From contig NZ_CP030041.1 of NCBI RefSeq assembly GCF_003260975.1, positions 3,705,001 through 3,769,000 on the forward strand: a DNA stretch of 64,000 nt, given 5' to 3'. The position numbers were made by a program, and so were the translations under genes. Positions 31,884 through 41,435 of this stretch are shown here, one piece after another. The notes under the pieces were generated by a model. The model was not told the DNA's origin, ran no database searches, and saw only the letters and a program-made list of their open reading frames with translations. Source of the DNA: Echinicola strongylocentroti (GTDB taxonomy: Bacteria > Bacteroidota > Bacteroidia > Cytophagales > Cyclobacteriaceae). Numbering within the stretch: the first letter of the stretch is position 1; each line of letters starts with the position of its first letter.

Positions 31884-34800
31884 TTAGAAAGAATACGTTA
31901 CTTGGCTGCCCTTTTCTGGATCAAGCTCCACTTGTGCATACACACCGATTTCCTGCTGCAGTTCTTCTACGTGAGAGATTATCCCAACGATCCTTTTTTC
32001 ATGCCTTAGGGATTTGAGTGTTTCGAATACCGTTCTCAGCGCATTTTTGTCCAAAGCCCCAAATCCTTCATCCAAGAAGAAGAAGCTCTGGTCCGCGCGG
32101 TTCAGGGATTTCACCTTTTCGGCCAAGGCCAATGCCAGACACAGGGACGCTTGGAAGGTTTGGCCGCCCGACAGGGTTTTGAGGAGTCTTTTTTTGCCGC
32201 CATTGAGGTGGTCTTTTACCCAGAAAGTATTGCTTTCATCCACTTCCAGGGTCAGGCTGTTTTTGGATAGCTGCATGAAGCGGATATTGGCAGTTTGTAC
32301 CAGCTCTTTGAGGTAAATGTTGGAAACGTATTTTACAAAGCCACTTCCCTGAAAAAGCCCATACAGCTCTTTTAGGTTGCTTTCGCGATTTTCTACCTGT
32401 TGAAACTCCTTCTTTAGGCGTGTTTTTTCTTCCAGTTTGGAGTGGATGTCCTCGATTTCTTTTTGGAGGAGAGCGACGCGTTTTTGGGTGGCCTCCAAGG
32501 TGGACTTTGCCGTTTGATATTCTTCTTGGATGGTGGTGAACAGCGCTTGGTCATACCCTGCGACTGCCTCATCTGCTTGTAACTCTTTCATCTTTGCCAG
32601 TATGATGTCACGCTGCCTGTCAAAGACCTTGATTTCCTCTTCCAGCTTGGCAGGATCCAGCTGTTTGGCCAGCAGGTCTTTGACAGTGGCGGCATTGGCA
32701 AAATCATGCTGTGCCAAGGCAAGGGAAAGGGATTCTTCTGTTTTTTCCAGCTTGACCTTTACTTCTGCCAGTCGATCTTGGTACGTTTTCAGGTTTGCCA
32801 AGTTGGTGGTTTGTTGTTGCCGCGCTTCGTTTAGGGCATCTTGGGCCCTCGGCAAGTTTACTTCCAAGTCATCCAGGTAGTGCTTTACCTTGGCAATGTC
32901 TTCGTCGATTTTATGGCCACTGGCCGTTCTGTATTTTTCCAATAGGTCAGGAAAATTCACTTCGCCCAGCTTGGTTTCGATTTTGGTCTGAAGGGTTTTT
33001 ACCTGCTGGTCGGCTTCTTGGTATTTTACCAAGTCTTGTTCTGATTTGGCCAAAAATGCCTTTTGGTCTGCCAGCAATGATTTGAGCTGCTGTTGGAGGG
33101 TTTTCTCCTTTTTCAGGGCTGTTTTGGCTGTTTCTAATTGCTGCTCAATGGTAGTCGCCCCATTTTTAGCATCATTTTCTTTTAGCAAATATTGGATGCG
33201 TTGCTGGACTTGGTCGGCTTCCTGTTGTTTTTCGAGGTGGCTTTTCTGGGTGTTTTCCAGGGTTAAGAGCAATTTTTCATAGGTTGACTGCGCAGCGCGC
33301 AATGCTTCCAGCCGTTGACCGAATTGCTGGATGGAATCGTCCGTTTTGTTCAGCATTTTCTCATCAAAGTGATGCTCCAGTGGCTCGGGATGCTCCAAGG
33401 CCCCGCAAAGCGGACAAGCTTCTCCATCCTTCAACTGGTGGGCGTAGACATATAGGCCCTGTTGCTGCAGGAGGTGTTCGCGGTCTTTTTGTGCCTGTTG
33501 GAGTAGCTTGGTGGTTTTCTGAATGGCAGAGGTAAAATCTGCCTCTTGGAGACCGACTCCCTGCAGGACTTGCTCTTTTGCGCTTTGGGTGGATTTGATT
33601 TCTTCAGCGAGGCCTTTTAGCTGCCCGGTCAGAAGGGCAGACCTTTCCTCTAGTTGACGAAGTTCAAGGAGGGCTGTTTCCAGTTTGCTGACCTGGGCCA
33701 TGTCAGGAACATCCAGTTGCTCCATCGCTTTTTCGGTTTGATCTATTTGGAGCACCCACTTGTCTTTATGCTCTTGTTGGGTACTGTTTTGCTGGGCAAG
33801 CTGCTCGAGATTTTGTTGTAGGGAAGCTTTTTCCGCAGAGAGCTTATTGAGTTCCTTGATTTGGAGCAAGTCGCGGATACGGGCTTCCTTTTCGCCTTTA
33901 TGACTGTAGTCTTGATAAAGCTTGTGATAGCGGGCATTTTTCTCTTCGATTTCCTGCTCGAAGCGTGTTTTGAATCGCTCGCAGTCGGTCACACTTACCC
34001 GGTATTTTTCTAGGTCAATTTCCAATTCTTGAAACTGGTCAAGCAGTGGCTTTACATACGCCAATGCCGTTTGGTATTGCTTGAGTTGGGTTCGCTTTTG
34101 CTGGAATGTCGGCAGCAGGCGGTCCGATTCCTCCATTTGTTTTTTGAGCTGGATAAGCTGTTCCGCCTTTTCCTTTACTGCCAGAATGCTGTTGAGCTGC
34201 TGCTCTTTTTGTGAGAGCTGTTGGGTTTCTTTCTGCTTTTGGTCGGTAAGCTGGTGTAACTGACCTTCGGAGGCTTGGAGAGCGTCTTTGGTAAATGCCG
34301 CCAGTCCCTCCAGCTGGGTTTCGAGTTTGATTTTCTTTTCCTTTTCTACCGAAAGCAACTGCTTGGTTTTTCCGGCCAGGTCAAACCGCTCCAAACCAAA
34401 AAGCTCCTTCATCATTTCCGCACGGTCTTTGGGCTTTTGTTCGATAAACTCCCTGAATTTTCCTTGGGGAATGATGACCGTCTGGCGGAAGTGGTCCATT
34501 TTCATTCCCACCAGCGCTTCGCCTTTTTCATCCAGTGGTAGCCAGCCCTCAGTGGTCTTTTCATAGAAAGTGTGGGTGGCCGGCTTTACATCATCAAAAT
34601 TCTTGGTATTTCTCTTGGCGATGTAGGACGCCTTGTAGGTTTTTGCATTATTTTTTCCTGCTTGGAATTCAAAGTGGATGGCAATGCCCGGGCTCTGGAG
34701 GTTAACCATGCTGTTTTTTTCGCCCTTGCTGGCGAGCCTTTCGGTGGTGCCATAGAGTGCCAGCAAGACAGCTTCCAAAATAGAAGACTTACCACTTCCC

Positions 34801-34910
34801 ACAGACCCGAAAATACCAAAAAGCCCGGCGCCGGTAAGCTGGGTGAAGTCGATGGTCTGTTTTTCCTTGTAAGAATATAATCCTTCAATTTCCAGTTGTA
34901 CAGGAATCAT
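31884..34910 (-). CDS. sbcC: Exonuclease subunit SbcC (SMC-like ATPase)
   Basis: A 1008-residue Rad50-type ATPase that works with SbcD to cut DNA hairpins and blocked double-strand ends. Walker A is GSVGSGKS (35-42). Long coiled coils flank a zinc hook CPLCG, and the C-terminus has the signature LSGGQTFQASLCLALA and Walker B FFFLDEGFGALD. Length matches the family. The start overlaps the sbcD stop by 4 bp, so the two are translated together from one minus-strand operon. Confidence 0.96.
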   Translation of the reverse strand: MIPVQLEIEGLYSYKEKQTIDFTQLTGAGLFGIFGSVGSGKSSILEAVLLALYGTTERLASKGEKNSMVNLQSPGIAIHFEFQAGKNNAKTYKASYIAKRNTKNFDDVKPATHTFYEKTTEGWLPLDEKGEALVGMKMDHFRQTVIIPQGKFREFIEQKPKDRAEMMKELFGLERFDLAGKTKQLLSVEKEKKIKLETQLEGLAAFTKDALQASEGQLHQLTDQKQKETQQLSQKEQQLNSILAVKEKAEQLIQLKKQMEESDRLLPTFQQKRTQLKQYQTALAYVKPLLDQFQELEIDLEKYRVSVTDCERFKTRFEQEIEEKNARYHKLYQDYSHKGEKEARIRDLLQIKELNKLSAEKASLQQNLEQLAQQNSTQQEHKDKWVLQIDQTEKAMEQLDVPDMAQVSKLETALLELRQLEERSALLTGQLKGLAEEIKSTQSAKEQVLQGVGLQEADFTSAIQKTTKLLQQAQKDREHLLQQQGLYVYAHQLKDGEACPLCGALEHPEPLEHHFDEKMLNKTDDSIQQFGQRLEALRAAQSTYEKLLLTLENTQKSHLEKQQEADQVQQRIQYLLKENDAKNGATTIEQQLETAKTALKKEKTLQQQLKSLLADQKAFLAKSEQDLVKYQEADQQVKTLQTKIETKLGEVNFPDLLEKYRTASGHKIDEDIAKVKHYLDDLEVNLPRAQDALNEARQQQTTNLANLKTYQDRLAEVKVKLEKTEESLSLALAQHDFANAATVKDLLAKQLDPAKLEEEIKVFDRQRDIILAKMKELQADEAVAGYDQALFTTIQEEYQTAKSTLEATQKRVALLQKEIEDIHSKLEEKTRLKKEFQQVENRESNLKELYGLFQGSGFVKYVSNIYLKELVQTANIRFMQLSKNSLTLEVDESNTFWVKDHLNGGKKRLLKTLSGGQTFQASLCLALALAEKVKSLNRADQSFFFLDEGFGALDKNALRTVFETLKSLRHEKRIVGIISHVEELQQEIGVYAQVELDPEKGSQVTYSF

Positions 34911-36136
34911 AATGGTTCGTTTTGACTGATGATTTCATTAAAAAGTGCGTTGATTTCCTCATTAGGCTCCACGCCTTTGGCGCTTTGGTAAAAGCGGGAG
35001 AAGAGCATTCCCATGTCCTTTCCCAAGTCTTCGGCCTGCAGACCAGTGTTTTGCAAGGAGAGGTCCCCGGTGAGCCGCGGGATGAGGTTCACAATGCCGT
35101 CGTGGGCTTTCATGATGGTTTTGCGCGTTTCTGCATCGATGGACGTTTCGGTCTCATAGATGATTTCTACAAAGCAGTAAGGGTTGGTTTCCAGCCAAGC
35201 AAGTGTGTCTGCCAAATTGGAAAATGCCTTTTGATACAGCGGCCGCCCTTCCTTCAGGGCGATAGGCTGGTATTGGACAGGTTTGTTGGGTTCGGCTTCT
35301 ACCAACACGACCTTTTTTTCTTGACCAGCTTCGCTAAAACTGTATGCCAGAGGCGAACTGCTGTAAACGACAGGACAGGGGCTGCTGTCCACGGCATGGT
35401 AGCGATGGAGGTGGCCGAGGGCGGCGTACTGGATGCTGTCCGGTATCAAATGGGTGTAAAGTGCCTGGGTGCCGCCAACATGGAGAATAGGGCGTTCACT
35501 TTCGGGTTCTGCTTCTGGTTTTTTACCTTCTTTCATGAAGAAGAAATGCCCCATAAAAAGGTTTACACCAGTATCATCACAGTAATTGTCTGCGAGATTT
35601 TGCCACTTTTTGCCCAAAACCTCCCGTAAAGCAGCCTCTTTGTCCTCTTCTCCAAGGTAGGTTTTTAAAAGGACCTCATTGGCATAGGGTGCTAGGATGA
35701 TGCGAACAGGAAAGTTGTATTGTGGCAATTTCAATTCCACAAACCCCGGAGCAGACCGTGTGATCTGAAGACCGCTGTCCAGTGTCCCGGTGGCGATTTC
35801 CTGATCGTATCTACTGTAAAAAAGAATGCCCAGTTCCCTTGCCAGCGGATCCGGCGCACTGATGAACTGCGTGCTGTCATGGTTGCCGGAAATGGCAATA
35901 ATGGGCCTTTTGCCGTCCTTGGAGAGCCTGCGAAGGGATTTGTACAGCAACTCCACCGCCTCGTGGCTAGGGTTAAAGCTGTCAAAAATGTCTCCTGCCA
36001 GCAATACCAAATCGACTTCCTCACGATCAGCAATGGAGATCATCTCCTCTAATACCAGCTGTTGTTCTGGCAATCTGGAATATTCCTGAAGGCGCTTTCC
36101 TAAATGCCAATCAGCTGAATGTAAGAGTTTTAACAT
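34907..36136 (-). CDS. sbcD: Exonuclease subunit SbcD (Mre11-like nuclease)
   Basis: A 409-residue metallophosphoesterase, the nuclease subunit of SbcCD. The metal-binding motifs appear in order: HSADWHLGKRL (residues 6-16), LAGDIFDSFNP, ISGNHDS, FMGHFFF and LGHLHRYHAV. It is the first gene of the sbcDC operon, divergent from the RlpA-like gene, with about 128 bp between them that must carry both promoters. Confidence 0.96.
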   Translation of the reverse strand: MLKLLHSADWHLGKRLQEYSRLPEQQLVLEEMISIADREEVDLVLLAGDIFDSFNPSHEAVELLYKSLRRLSKDGKRPIIAISGNHDSTQFISAPDPLARELGILFYSRYDQEIATGTLDSGLQITRSAPGFVELKLPQYNFPVRIILAPYANEVLLKTYLGEEDKEAALREVLGKKWQNLADNYCDDTGVNLFMGHFFFMKEGKKPEAEPESERPILHVGGTQALYTHLIPDSIQYAALGHLHRYHAVDSSPCPVVYSSSPLAYSFSEAGQEKKVVLVEAEPNKPVQYQPIALKEGRPLYQKAFSNLADTLAWLETNPYCFVEIIYETETSIDAETRKTIMKAHDGIVNLIPRLTGDLSLQNTGLQAEDLGKDMGMLFSRFYQSAKGVEPNEEINALFNEIISQNEPL

Positions 36137-36264
36137 GTTTTAAAAAGATCCGTTATTCGTTTTAATAGAAAATCAGATTAAATTTAGGGGCTTAAAAATT
36201 GGTAAGCAAACCAAGTTGCGGTTCAAAAGTGCGAAAAGCCCAATATGTTCACTGTTTTTAAAAT

Positions 36265-36822
36265 ATGGCATTTAAATTGAGTAAGCCGATGCTTATGAAG
36301 AAAATAGTGTTTCTGTCCCTGTTATTGAGTGTGTTAGTGGTGGAGGAGCTGTTGGCGCAGTCGCCTGTTTTGGGGGTGGATTCTACATTGGTCATTGAAG
36401 AAGGGATAGCGAGCTATTATGGGAGGTTTTTCCATAACCGGAGGACCGCCAATGGAGAAGTTTTTGATATGGAAGGGATGACCGCTGCCCATAAAAACCT
36501 CCCCTTTGGCACTATGGTACGGGTCACCAACCTGAAAAATGGAAAAGAGATCATTGTCAAAGTAAATGACCGTCTTCCCCAAAACTCCAAACGAAGCATT
36601 GATCTGGCAAAAGGAGCAGCAAGAAAGATAGGGATGATCCAAATGGGCCTAGCACCGGTAGCGATAAGTGTCCTGAAACCAGCAGCGATGGCACGGCTGA
36701 TGGATTATTATGAGGACGATGCGCCTGGCGATTTACGCTTGAGGATGTACTATAAACCCATAGCGGTAGATAAGGATACCACCGTTATTTTCGCCTGGCC
36801 TTTTGACCCTCTAGCTTTTTGA
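36265..36822 (+). CDS. Septal ring lytic transglycosylase RlpA-like protein
   Basis: Secreted double-psi beta-barrel protein of up to 185 residues. The most natural start is the third in-frame ATG (36295), directly before KKIVFLSLLLSVLVV, giving a signal peptide cut near LLAQ. The RlpA core is clear: GIASYYGRFFHNRRTANGE, then DMEGMTAAHKNLPFGT, VRVTNLKNGK and VKVNDRLPQNSKRSIDLAKGA. The catalytic Asp (in VNDRLP) and His (in AAHKNLP) are present. No SPOR domain is attached. It probably cleaves naked peptidoglycan strands or assists at the septum. Confidence 0.9.
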   Translation: MAFKLSKPMLMKKIVFLSLLLSVLVVEELLAQSPVLGVDSTLVIEEGIASYYGRFFHNRRTANGEVFDMEGMTAAHKNLPFGTMVRVTNLKNGKEIIVKVNDRLPQNSKRSIDLAKGAARKIGMIQMGLAPVAISVLKPAAMARLMDYYEDDAPGDLRLRMYYKPIAVDKDTTVIFAWPFDPLAF

Positions 36823-36837
36823 CCCCCTGGCCTTTTT

Positions 36838-37060
36838 ACCCCCTAACCCCCTAAAAGGGGGGATTGTCGTTTGAATAAAGGTGTTTCTTGTCGATATGGC
36901 GGCTCCACCTTCAAACCTTTCGACATTAAAACTTTTCAACTTGTTCTTACCCCCTAGCCCCCTAAAAGGGAGAATAGTTGCCTAGCCAAGGGAGTTTCTT
37001 GTCGATATGGCGGCTCCACTTTCTAACCTTTCTACATTGAAACCTTCCAACCTTTCCCCC
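36838..37060. repeat. Tandem duplication of a 111-bp unit
   Basis: The unit at 36838-36948 is followed by a diverged second copy at 36949-37060. Both start with ACCCCCTA-CCCCCTAAAAGGG and share TTTCTTGTCGATATGGCGGC. The second copy ends at the stop of the bestrophin gene. Non-coding; the CCCCCTAAAAGGGGG core can form a small hairpin. Confidence 0.7.
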
Positions 37061-37974
37061 TACATCACATATTCGTCATTGATGGGGCTGACGGGATCTG
37101 GGATGTGCTCTTCGTGGATCATTTCCAGTAGATTGATTTCGATGGAGCGGGTGATTTGGTCTAGGGGGATTCCGGTGGGGATGGGCTCAAATGGATTTAA
37201 AATGGCTTGGCCGATAAAGTGAATGGTGTGGAAAACATAGCCGATGATGGTGCCAAAAAGAATCGCCCGCCAGCCTACCGTAGGGGCTACTGCCAGTGTA
37301 AAGGCGATGTTGAAAAGCCAAATAAAGGCTTTGGTATAGTAATTATAAGAGGTGGGAAAGACGGTGTTTTTGATCCGCTCTGCCTTGCCCATCTCATCAC
37401 AAAACCGGGTGATTTCCCTGTTGAGTTCCAAGAATTCAAAGCCATCGATAAGCTGTTCTTTTCGCCAGGTCTTGAGTTCCATGGTTTGTAGGCTGAGGAT
37501 GGCATTGTGTTTATTGCTTTCGTTTTCGATAATATCGATGTCGCTTTGAATGAGGTACTTTTTGTACTCACTATCATCGGTACCGCGTAGTTTTTCTTTT
37601 AGGGCATAGAGAAAGGCGATGTGTCGTTTGATGGCATATTCCTTTAGTAATTCCAAGTGTTGTCCTTTGATACGGGCATTGGCAGTGGGGAAGTGGAGGA
37701 TGTGTCTGGCCCATGTACGGGAGCTATTGACCAGGGCACCCCATATTTTTCGTGCCTCCCACCAGCGGTCATAGGACTGATTATTATTAAAACCTATAAA
37801 AAAGGCCAAGGCTGTCCCTAGGATAGTGGGGATGATGGAGGGCATTTCGAAGTGGTATTGGATAAAGTACCAATAGAAAAAGTAAGCCATCGAACAAGTC
37901 ACCGCCACAAAGATCGTATTTTTCCAAGTACCTTTTATGATTCTGCTTAATCGGATGTCATGGGTAATGATCAT
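37060..37974 (-). CDS. Bestrophin family ion channel
   Basis: A 304-residue inner-membrane protein of the bestrophin/UPF0187 family, pentameric anion or cation channels. The N-terminal helix has TCSMAYFFYWYF. The family core is ALAFFIGFNNNQSYDRWWEARKIWGALVNSSRTWAR, with further hydrophobic segments near AFIWLFNIAFTLAVAP. Bacterial members conduct Na+ or Cl- and may take part in osmotic balance. Single minus-strand gene. Confidence 0.92.
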   Translation of the reverse strand: MIITHDIRLSRIIKGTWKNTIFVAVTCSMAYFFYWYFIQYHFEMPSIIPTILGTALAFFIGFNNNQSYDRWWEARKIWGALVNSSRTWARHILHFPTANARIKGQHLELLKEYAIKRHIAFLYALKEKLRGTDDSEYKKYLIQSDIDIIENESNKHNAILSLQTMELKTWRKEQLIDGFEFLELNREITRFCDEMGKAERIKNTVFPTSYNYYTKAFIWLFNIAFTLAVAPTVGWRAILFGTIIGYVFHTIHFIGQAILNPFEPIPTGIPLDQITRSIEINLLEMIHEEHIPDPVSPINDEYVM

Positions 37975-38202
37975 GATAAAAATCTCTTTTGTAATATAAA
38001 CAATTTACGAAAAAGTTGATGGAAAGAAAGGGAGGCGAATGGGGTAAGGGCGGATTCAGTGGGTAGTAAACGGGGAATAATGGAGTGGCCAGTATGATTT
38101 TTCTTTCATTTAGTAAGTATTCCTGTTATGAAATATTTCTTTATTTATATATAAAATTGCGTTTAATTTCTATTAAATGAACTTTTATGATTGTTTTGTT
38201 GA

Positions 38203-38224
38203 AAATACCCAAAGTTGGGTATTT
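38203..38224. promoter_or_regulatory. 22-bp palindromic operator-like site upstream of LytTR gene
   Basis: AAATACCCAA (38203-38212) and its perfect complement TTGGGTATTT (38215-38224) are separated by AG. It lies about 60 bp before the LytTR start and looks like a binding site for a dimeric regulator. Confidence 0.6.
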
Positions 38225-38284
38225 ACTATTATCGTTTTATTTTTTTTCTTGTAGTGAAATCGGTCTACTTCAAAACTAAAAAGC

Positions 38285-38632
38285 ATGAAATATCTTTTCT
38301 TGAAAAATGAAACAGAGGCAGCCAATATCCCTATGGATACGATCCTTTCACTTGAGGTAAAGGACTATTATTTGTCCTGTCACACCGTTTGTGGCCGTGA
38401 TTTTAGCTGTAGTAGGGTACTAAATGAAATAGAGGGAGAGCTGCCCGCTCACTTTGTACGGATCAATAGGAATACCATCGTGAACTTGCGAAAGGTACAA
38501 TTGGTCAATTTTAAGGAAAGAACCGTTTATATGAACGAAAATTTGGCCTATCAGATGGCGATAAGGAGAATGAAGACGATACGAAATGCAATCAATGAAT
38601 ATGAATCAGATAGACACGATTTTGGCAGATAA
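38285..38632 (+). CDS. LytTR-only DNA-binding transcriptional regulator
   Basis: A 115-residue protein made almost only of a LytTR domain (ILSLEVKDYYLSCHTVCG, then LNEIEGELPAHFVRINRNTIVNLRKV). No receiver domain or membrane segment, so it may act without a phosphorylation partner. The sulfotransferase gene starts inside its 3' end (47-bp overlap). It stands at the head of the peptide cluster that follows, and LytTR-only proteins in Bacteroidota often control such loci; this role is inferred. Confidence 0.88.
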   Translation: MKYLFLKNETEAANIPMDTILSLEVKDYYLSCHTVCGRDFSCSRVLNEIEGELPAHFVRINRNTIVNLRKVQLVNFKERTVYMNENLAYQMAIRRMKTIRNAINEYESDRHDFGR

Positions 38633-39521
38633 GCAATTCCTCCCGGAGGATGGTTTGGTAATTTTCGGGGAAGCCAGAAGTGGAAGCACTTGGCTAATGG
38701 AGCTCCTCGGTCATATCCCCGGTTCCATTATCAATTGGGAACCGCTACATGAGGAAAGGGGAGTAGTTCCTGTCAGTTTGAATTGGGGAGACCGGCCTTA
38801 TATTCCCATTGAAGATAAGCATGCAGAATATGTGGACTGTATCATGGATATGTTGTCCCTCAGAAAGTATTCCGAGTGGACGATTGGCAAGAATTCCATA
38901 GAAGACTTAGTAAGTGGAAAAATGGTTCTGACCAAATTTGTCAGGGCCAACTTGCTGCTCCCTTGGATGTGCCAACACGTCAAGTTCAAGCATAAACCTG
39001 TGTTACTGGTGAGGCATCCTATAGATACCAGTCTTTCCCAGCTTAGGGCGTTTGGAAGCGGAGTCAATGATTATGGTGAAATTCCGTCGGGTATTAACAA
39101 TGCCCGCTTCACAAACCATAGAAAAATGATGCAAGAAGCTCAAAATGATTTGGAGTATAAGATTACCCTATGGTGCATCAATAATATGCCGGTTTTGGAA
39201 AACCCAAGTTTAAGGGATTGGGTGGAAGTGGTCTTTTATGAAGATTTGATCATCGATCCCCGAAAACAACTCCGTTCGATTTTAGGACGGATCATTCCCT
39301 ATGAACATATTTCGGAAGTAATGTCACACATTCCTTTAAGGGCTCCCAGCGAGACGAATTTGCAGGGACGACTGGAAAACAGTCCTATAAAGCAACTTTA
39401 CAAAAATATTGATGTCATTGATTATAGCCAAAAGGAGCGGATTCAAAACATTTTTGACCATTTTGGATTAAAGCTGTACAATGCTTTTGGGCCTTTTAGG
39501 TTATGTAGTAAATCTTTGTGA
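38586..39521 (+). CDS. Sulfotransferase family protein
   Basis: Up to 311 residues; starts at 38586, 38595 or 38601 are all possible, all within the LytTR gene. The PAPS 5'-phosphosulfate loop is GEARSGSTWLMELL and the 3'-phosphate region LLVRHPIDTSLSQLRAF, both characteristic of cytosolic-type sulfotransferases. No signal peptide. The donor is presumably PAPS; the acceptor is unknown. Being coupled to a regulator and next to Cys-rich peptide genes and glycosyltransferases, it may sulfate a peptide or its sugar decoration. Confidence 0.85.
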   Translation: MQSMNMNQIDTILADKQFLPEDGLVIFGEARSGSTWLMELLGHIPGSIINWEPLHEERGVVPVSLNWGDRPYIPIEDKHAEYVDCIMDMLSLRKYSEWTIGKNSIEDLVSGKMVLTKFVRANLLLPWMCQHVKFKHKPVLLVRHPIDTSLSQLRAFGSGVNDYGEIPSGINNARFTNHRKMMQEAQNDLEYKITLWCINNMPVLENPSLRDWVEVVFYEDLIIDPRKQLRSILGRIIPYEHISEVMSHIPLRAPSETNLQGRLENSPIKQLYKNIDVIDYSQKERIQNIFDHFGLKLYNAFGPFRLCSKSL

Positions 39522-39645
39522 TTTAATCCGTCCCCTGAACGGAGTCGAAGGGGACGGATTAGTGGCATAACAGAGAGGAACCTACCAATGTTTATCATTT
39601 TGTAAACGCACGGGGTTGGTTTAAATTTTAATCTGAGATCTCAAC

Positions 39646-39760
39646 ACTTGCGGGTCGACACACTACGTTCACGAGTTGTAATGATACACTTTCCCTTTGG
39701 TATTGATATATTGTATAGGTTAAAGCTGTTAATCAATTCTTTAACCAAAACCAATTTAAA
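39646..39760 (+). promoter_or_regulatory. Promoter repeat of peptide cassette 1
   Basis: About 100 bp nearly identical to 41940-42040. Both include CACTACGTTCACGAGTT, CACTTTCCCTTTGGTATTG and GTATAGGTTAAAGCTGTTAA, and both run into the peptide start. TTTG at 39696-39699 and TAGGTTAA at 39716-39723 could be the promoter elements. Confidence 0.55.
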
Positions 39761-40009
39761 ATGAAAAAGAAAAGAGTATTACCAAGAGTAGTAATGGCTG
39801 CGAGTGTAGCTGCGATGGGAGTAGGTGTTTTTCAGACTTTTGATGCGGAGGCGATGACTACAGGGGCGGGGTATTATATGGAACCTGATTGGTGTGGAGC
39901 CTATTATCCAGGATGTATGGAGCTTGTAATAAAGTGTAGACCATCGGGCTACGATCCTTGCGATGCTGGACAGCAGGTGCCTTGTGGTGAGGTGTGCGAG
40001 ATGCCTTGA
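39761..40009 (+). CDS. Cys-rich secreted peptide precursor 1 (NVEALA-like)
   Basis: An 82-residue precursor. Residues 1-31 form a basic, hydrophobic export leader (MKKKRVLPRVVMAASVAAMG and onward) ending in AEA, a plausible signal peptidase I site. The remaining about 50 residues contain six cysteines (45, 52, 59, 67, 75, 79), consistent with three disulfides or other crosslinks. The leader matches the precursor at 42041 in 33 of 35 positions, while the mature parts are unrelated. Bacteroidota NVEALA peptides share this layout and also neighbour beta-propeller lipoproteins. Whether the product is modified is unknown. Confidence 0.75.
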   Translation: MKKKRVLPRVVMAASVAAMGVGVFQTFDAEAMTTGAGYYMEPDWCGAYYPGCMELVIKCRPSGYDPCDAGQQVPCGEVCEMP

Positions 40010-40087
40010 AAAGTTTAAAGAAAAGGTTGTTCCTTAGGTATAGGGTCAACTAATTTTAGTAAAAAAATATGAAGTTGACTTAAACTT

Positions 40088-41274
40088 ATGAGAGCAACCT
40101 TTAAAGTCTTAGGCGATAAAACATTATATAGATGTATTTGGATTTTTCCCTTGTTGGTCTTACTCACGTTTTGCAATGGCAAGAATAAACCTTCCAATGA
40201 TCATATTTTAGAATCATCGATTAATTTCTCAAATAATGAAATTTCCTCGATTAGCAAAATTGTATCTAGCATTGAATACTTTGTTTTGCCTTCTAATAGT
40301 TCTATATCTTTTGTGGATAAGGCTATTAGAACTAAAGGTTTCTATGTTTTAGGAGATTTTGATTTATCAAAATCACTTACAGTTTTAAATGAAAAATTAG
40401 AATTAGTAGGTAATATTCAAAATTACGGTGAAGGACCATCTGAATATCAACATATTCAAGACTTTACGATCAATAGAGAGGAGAATACCGTTGATGTTTT
40501 ATCAATAAATAAATTAGGTTTAATTTTAATGGAGAATTTCTAGAAGAAATTAAACTCCCGTATTTATTTTATAAAATTCAACATATAGAAAACTCAAAAT
40601 ATATAGCGTTTACTCCAAATGGAATGAAGTCTGGTTTAAATAGACAAAATAGTTCCAGTTGTTTTACAATTTGGGATATAAAAAATGGTGAAACTGTAAA
40701 TGTAAATTCTCCCATTGAAAAGTTAAAGATTGGTCATGCGAGAGAAAGGAACAATTTGACATACCAAAATGGAGACCTTTTGTTTTCAATAAATTTTTTA
40801 GATACAATTTATACTTTAAATACCTGTGGTGATGTGAAATCGAAAAGATTCTTTAAGAGCGAAATTCCAAGTTTACCACTGGAATATGTAGAATCAACAA
40901 ATTCAATGTTGCATTACCTGAATAACTCTGAAATCAGGACTAAATATTTTTATCATCAAGCTAATTTACTTGAGGATGAAAGTTATTTTATGACAAGAGT
41001 TGTTAAAAACGGAAAATTCACCAACTTACTTTATTCTAAGAATAGTGGAAAAAGTGTTCTTTTTTCGCAATTTGAAAATGATATCGATTTTGGATTAAAA
41101 TGGATAAATCCTTTGATATTGGATGAAGAAACTTTAATAACTGTTACAGAACCAATGGAATTAATTTCTCAATTTGAAGAAGGTTCTCCGGTGGATTCTG
41201 AATTTTATAAAGTAACAAAGAATTTAACTATTGATTCTCCCCTGATTTTAATTAAATATCATCTAAATTTTTAG
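40088..41274 (+). pseudogene. 6-bladed beta-propeller lipoprotein, frameshifted
   Basis: Two open segments (40088-40543 and about 40519-41274) are in different frames. The first has a signal (WIFPLLVLLTFC) and propeller strands such as GNIQNYGEGPSEYQHIQDFTI. The second continues in frame 1 upstream of its first ATG with NFNGEFLEEIKLPY, which is the expected next blade. The shift lies near 40515-40525 in an AT-rich stretch. The gene is strikingly AT-rich. It is the propeller of peptide cassette 1, but is not a close copy of the propeller in cassette 2. Confidence 0.7.
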
Positions 41275-41435
41275 ATGGTTGTATAGCAAGGGGTGGGTTA
41301 ACTATGTTTTGTCGTTGAAATGAGTTTTCAATTTCGCTTGAAGTGAAAAGAGAGGGCCCCATGAACGGAGCTCGCAGGTTATTACATCATTAACTTTACG
41401 TTAGACGTATAATTCATATTTCCTACTCATTTTTG

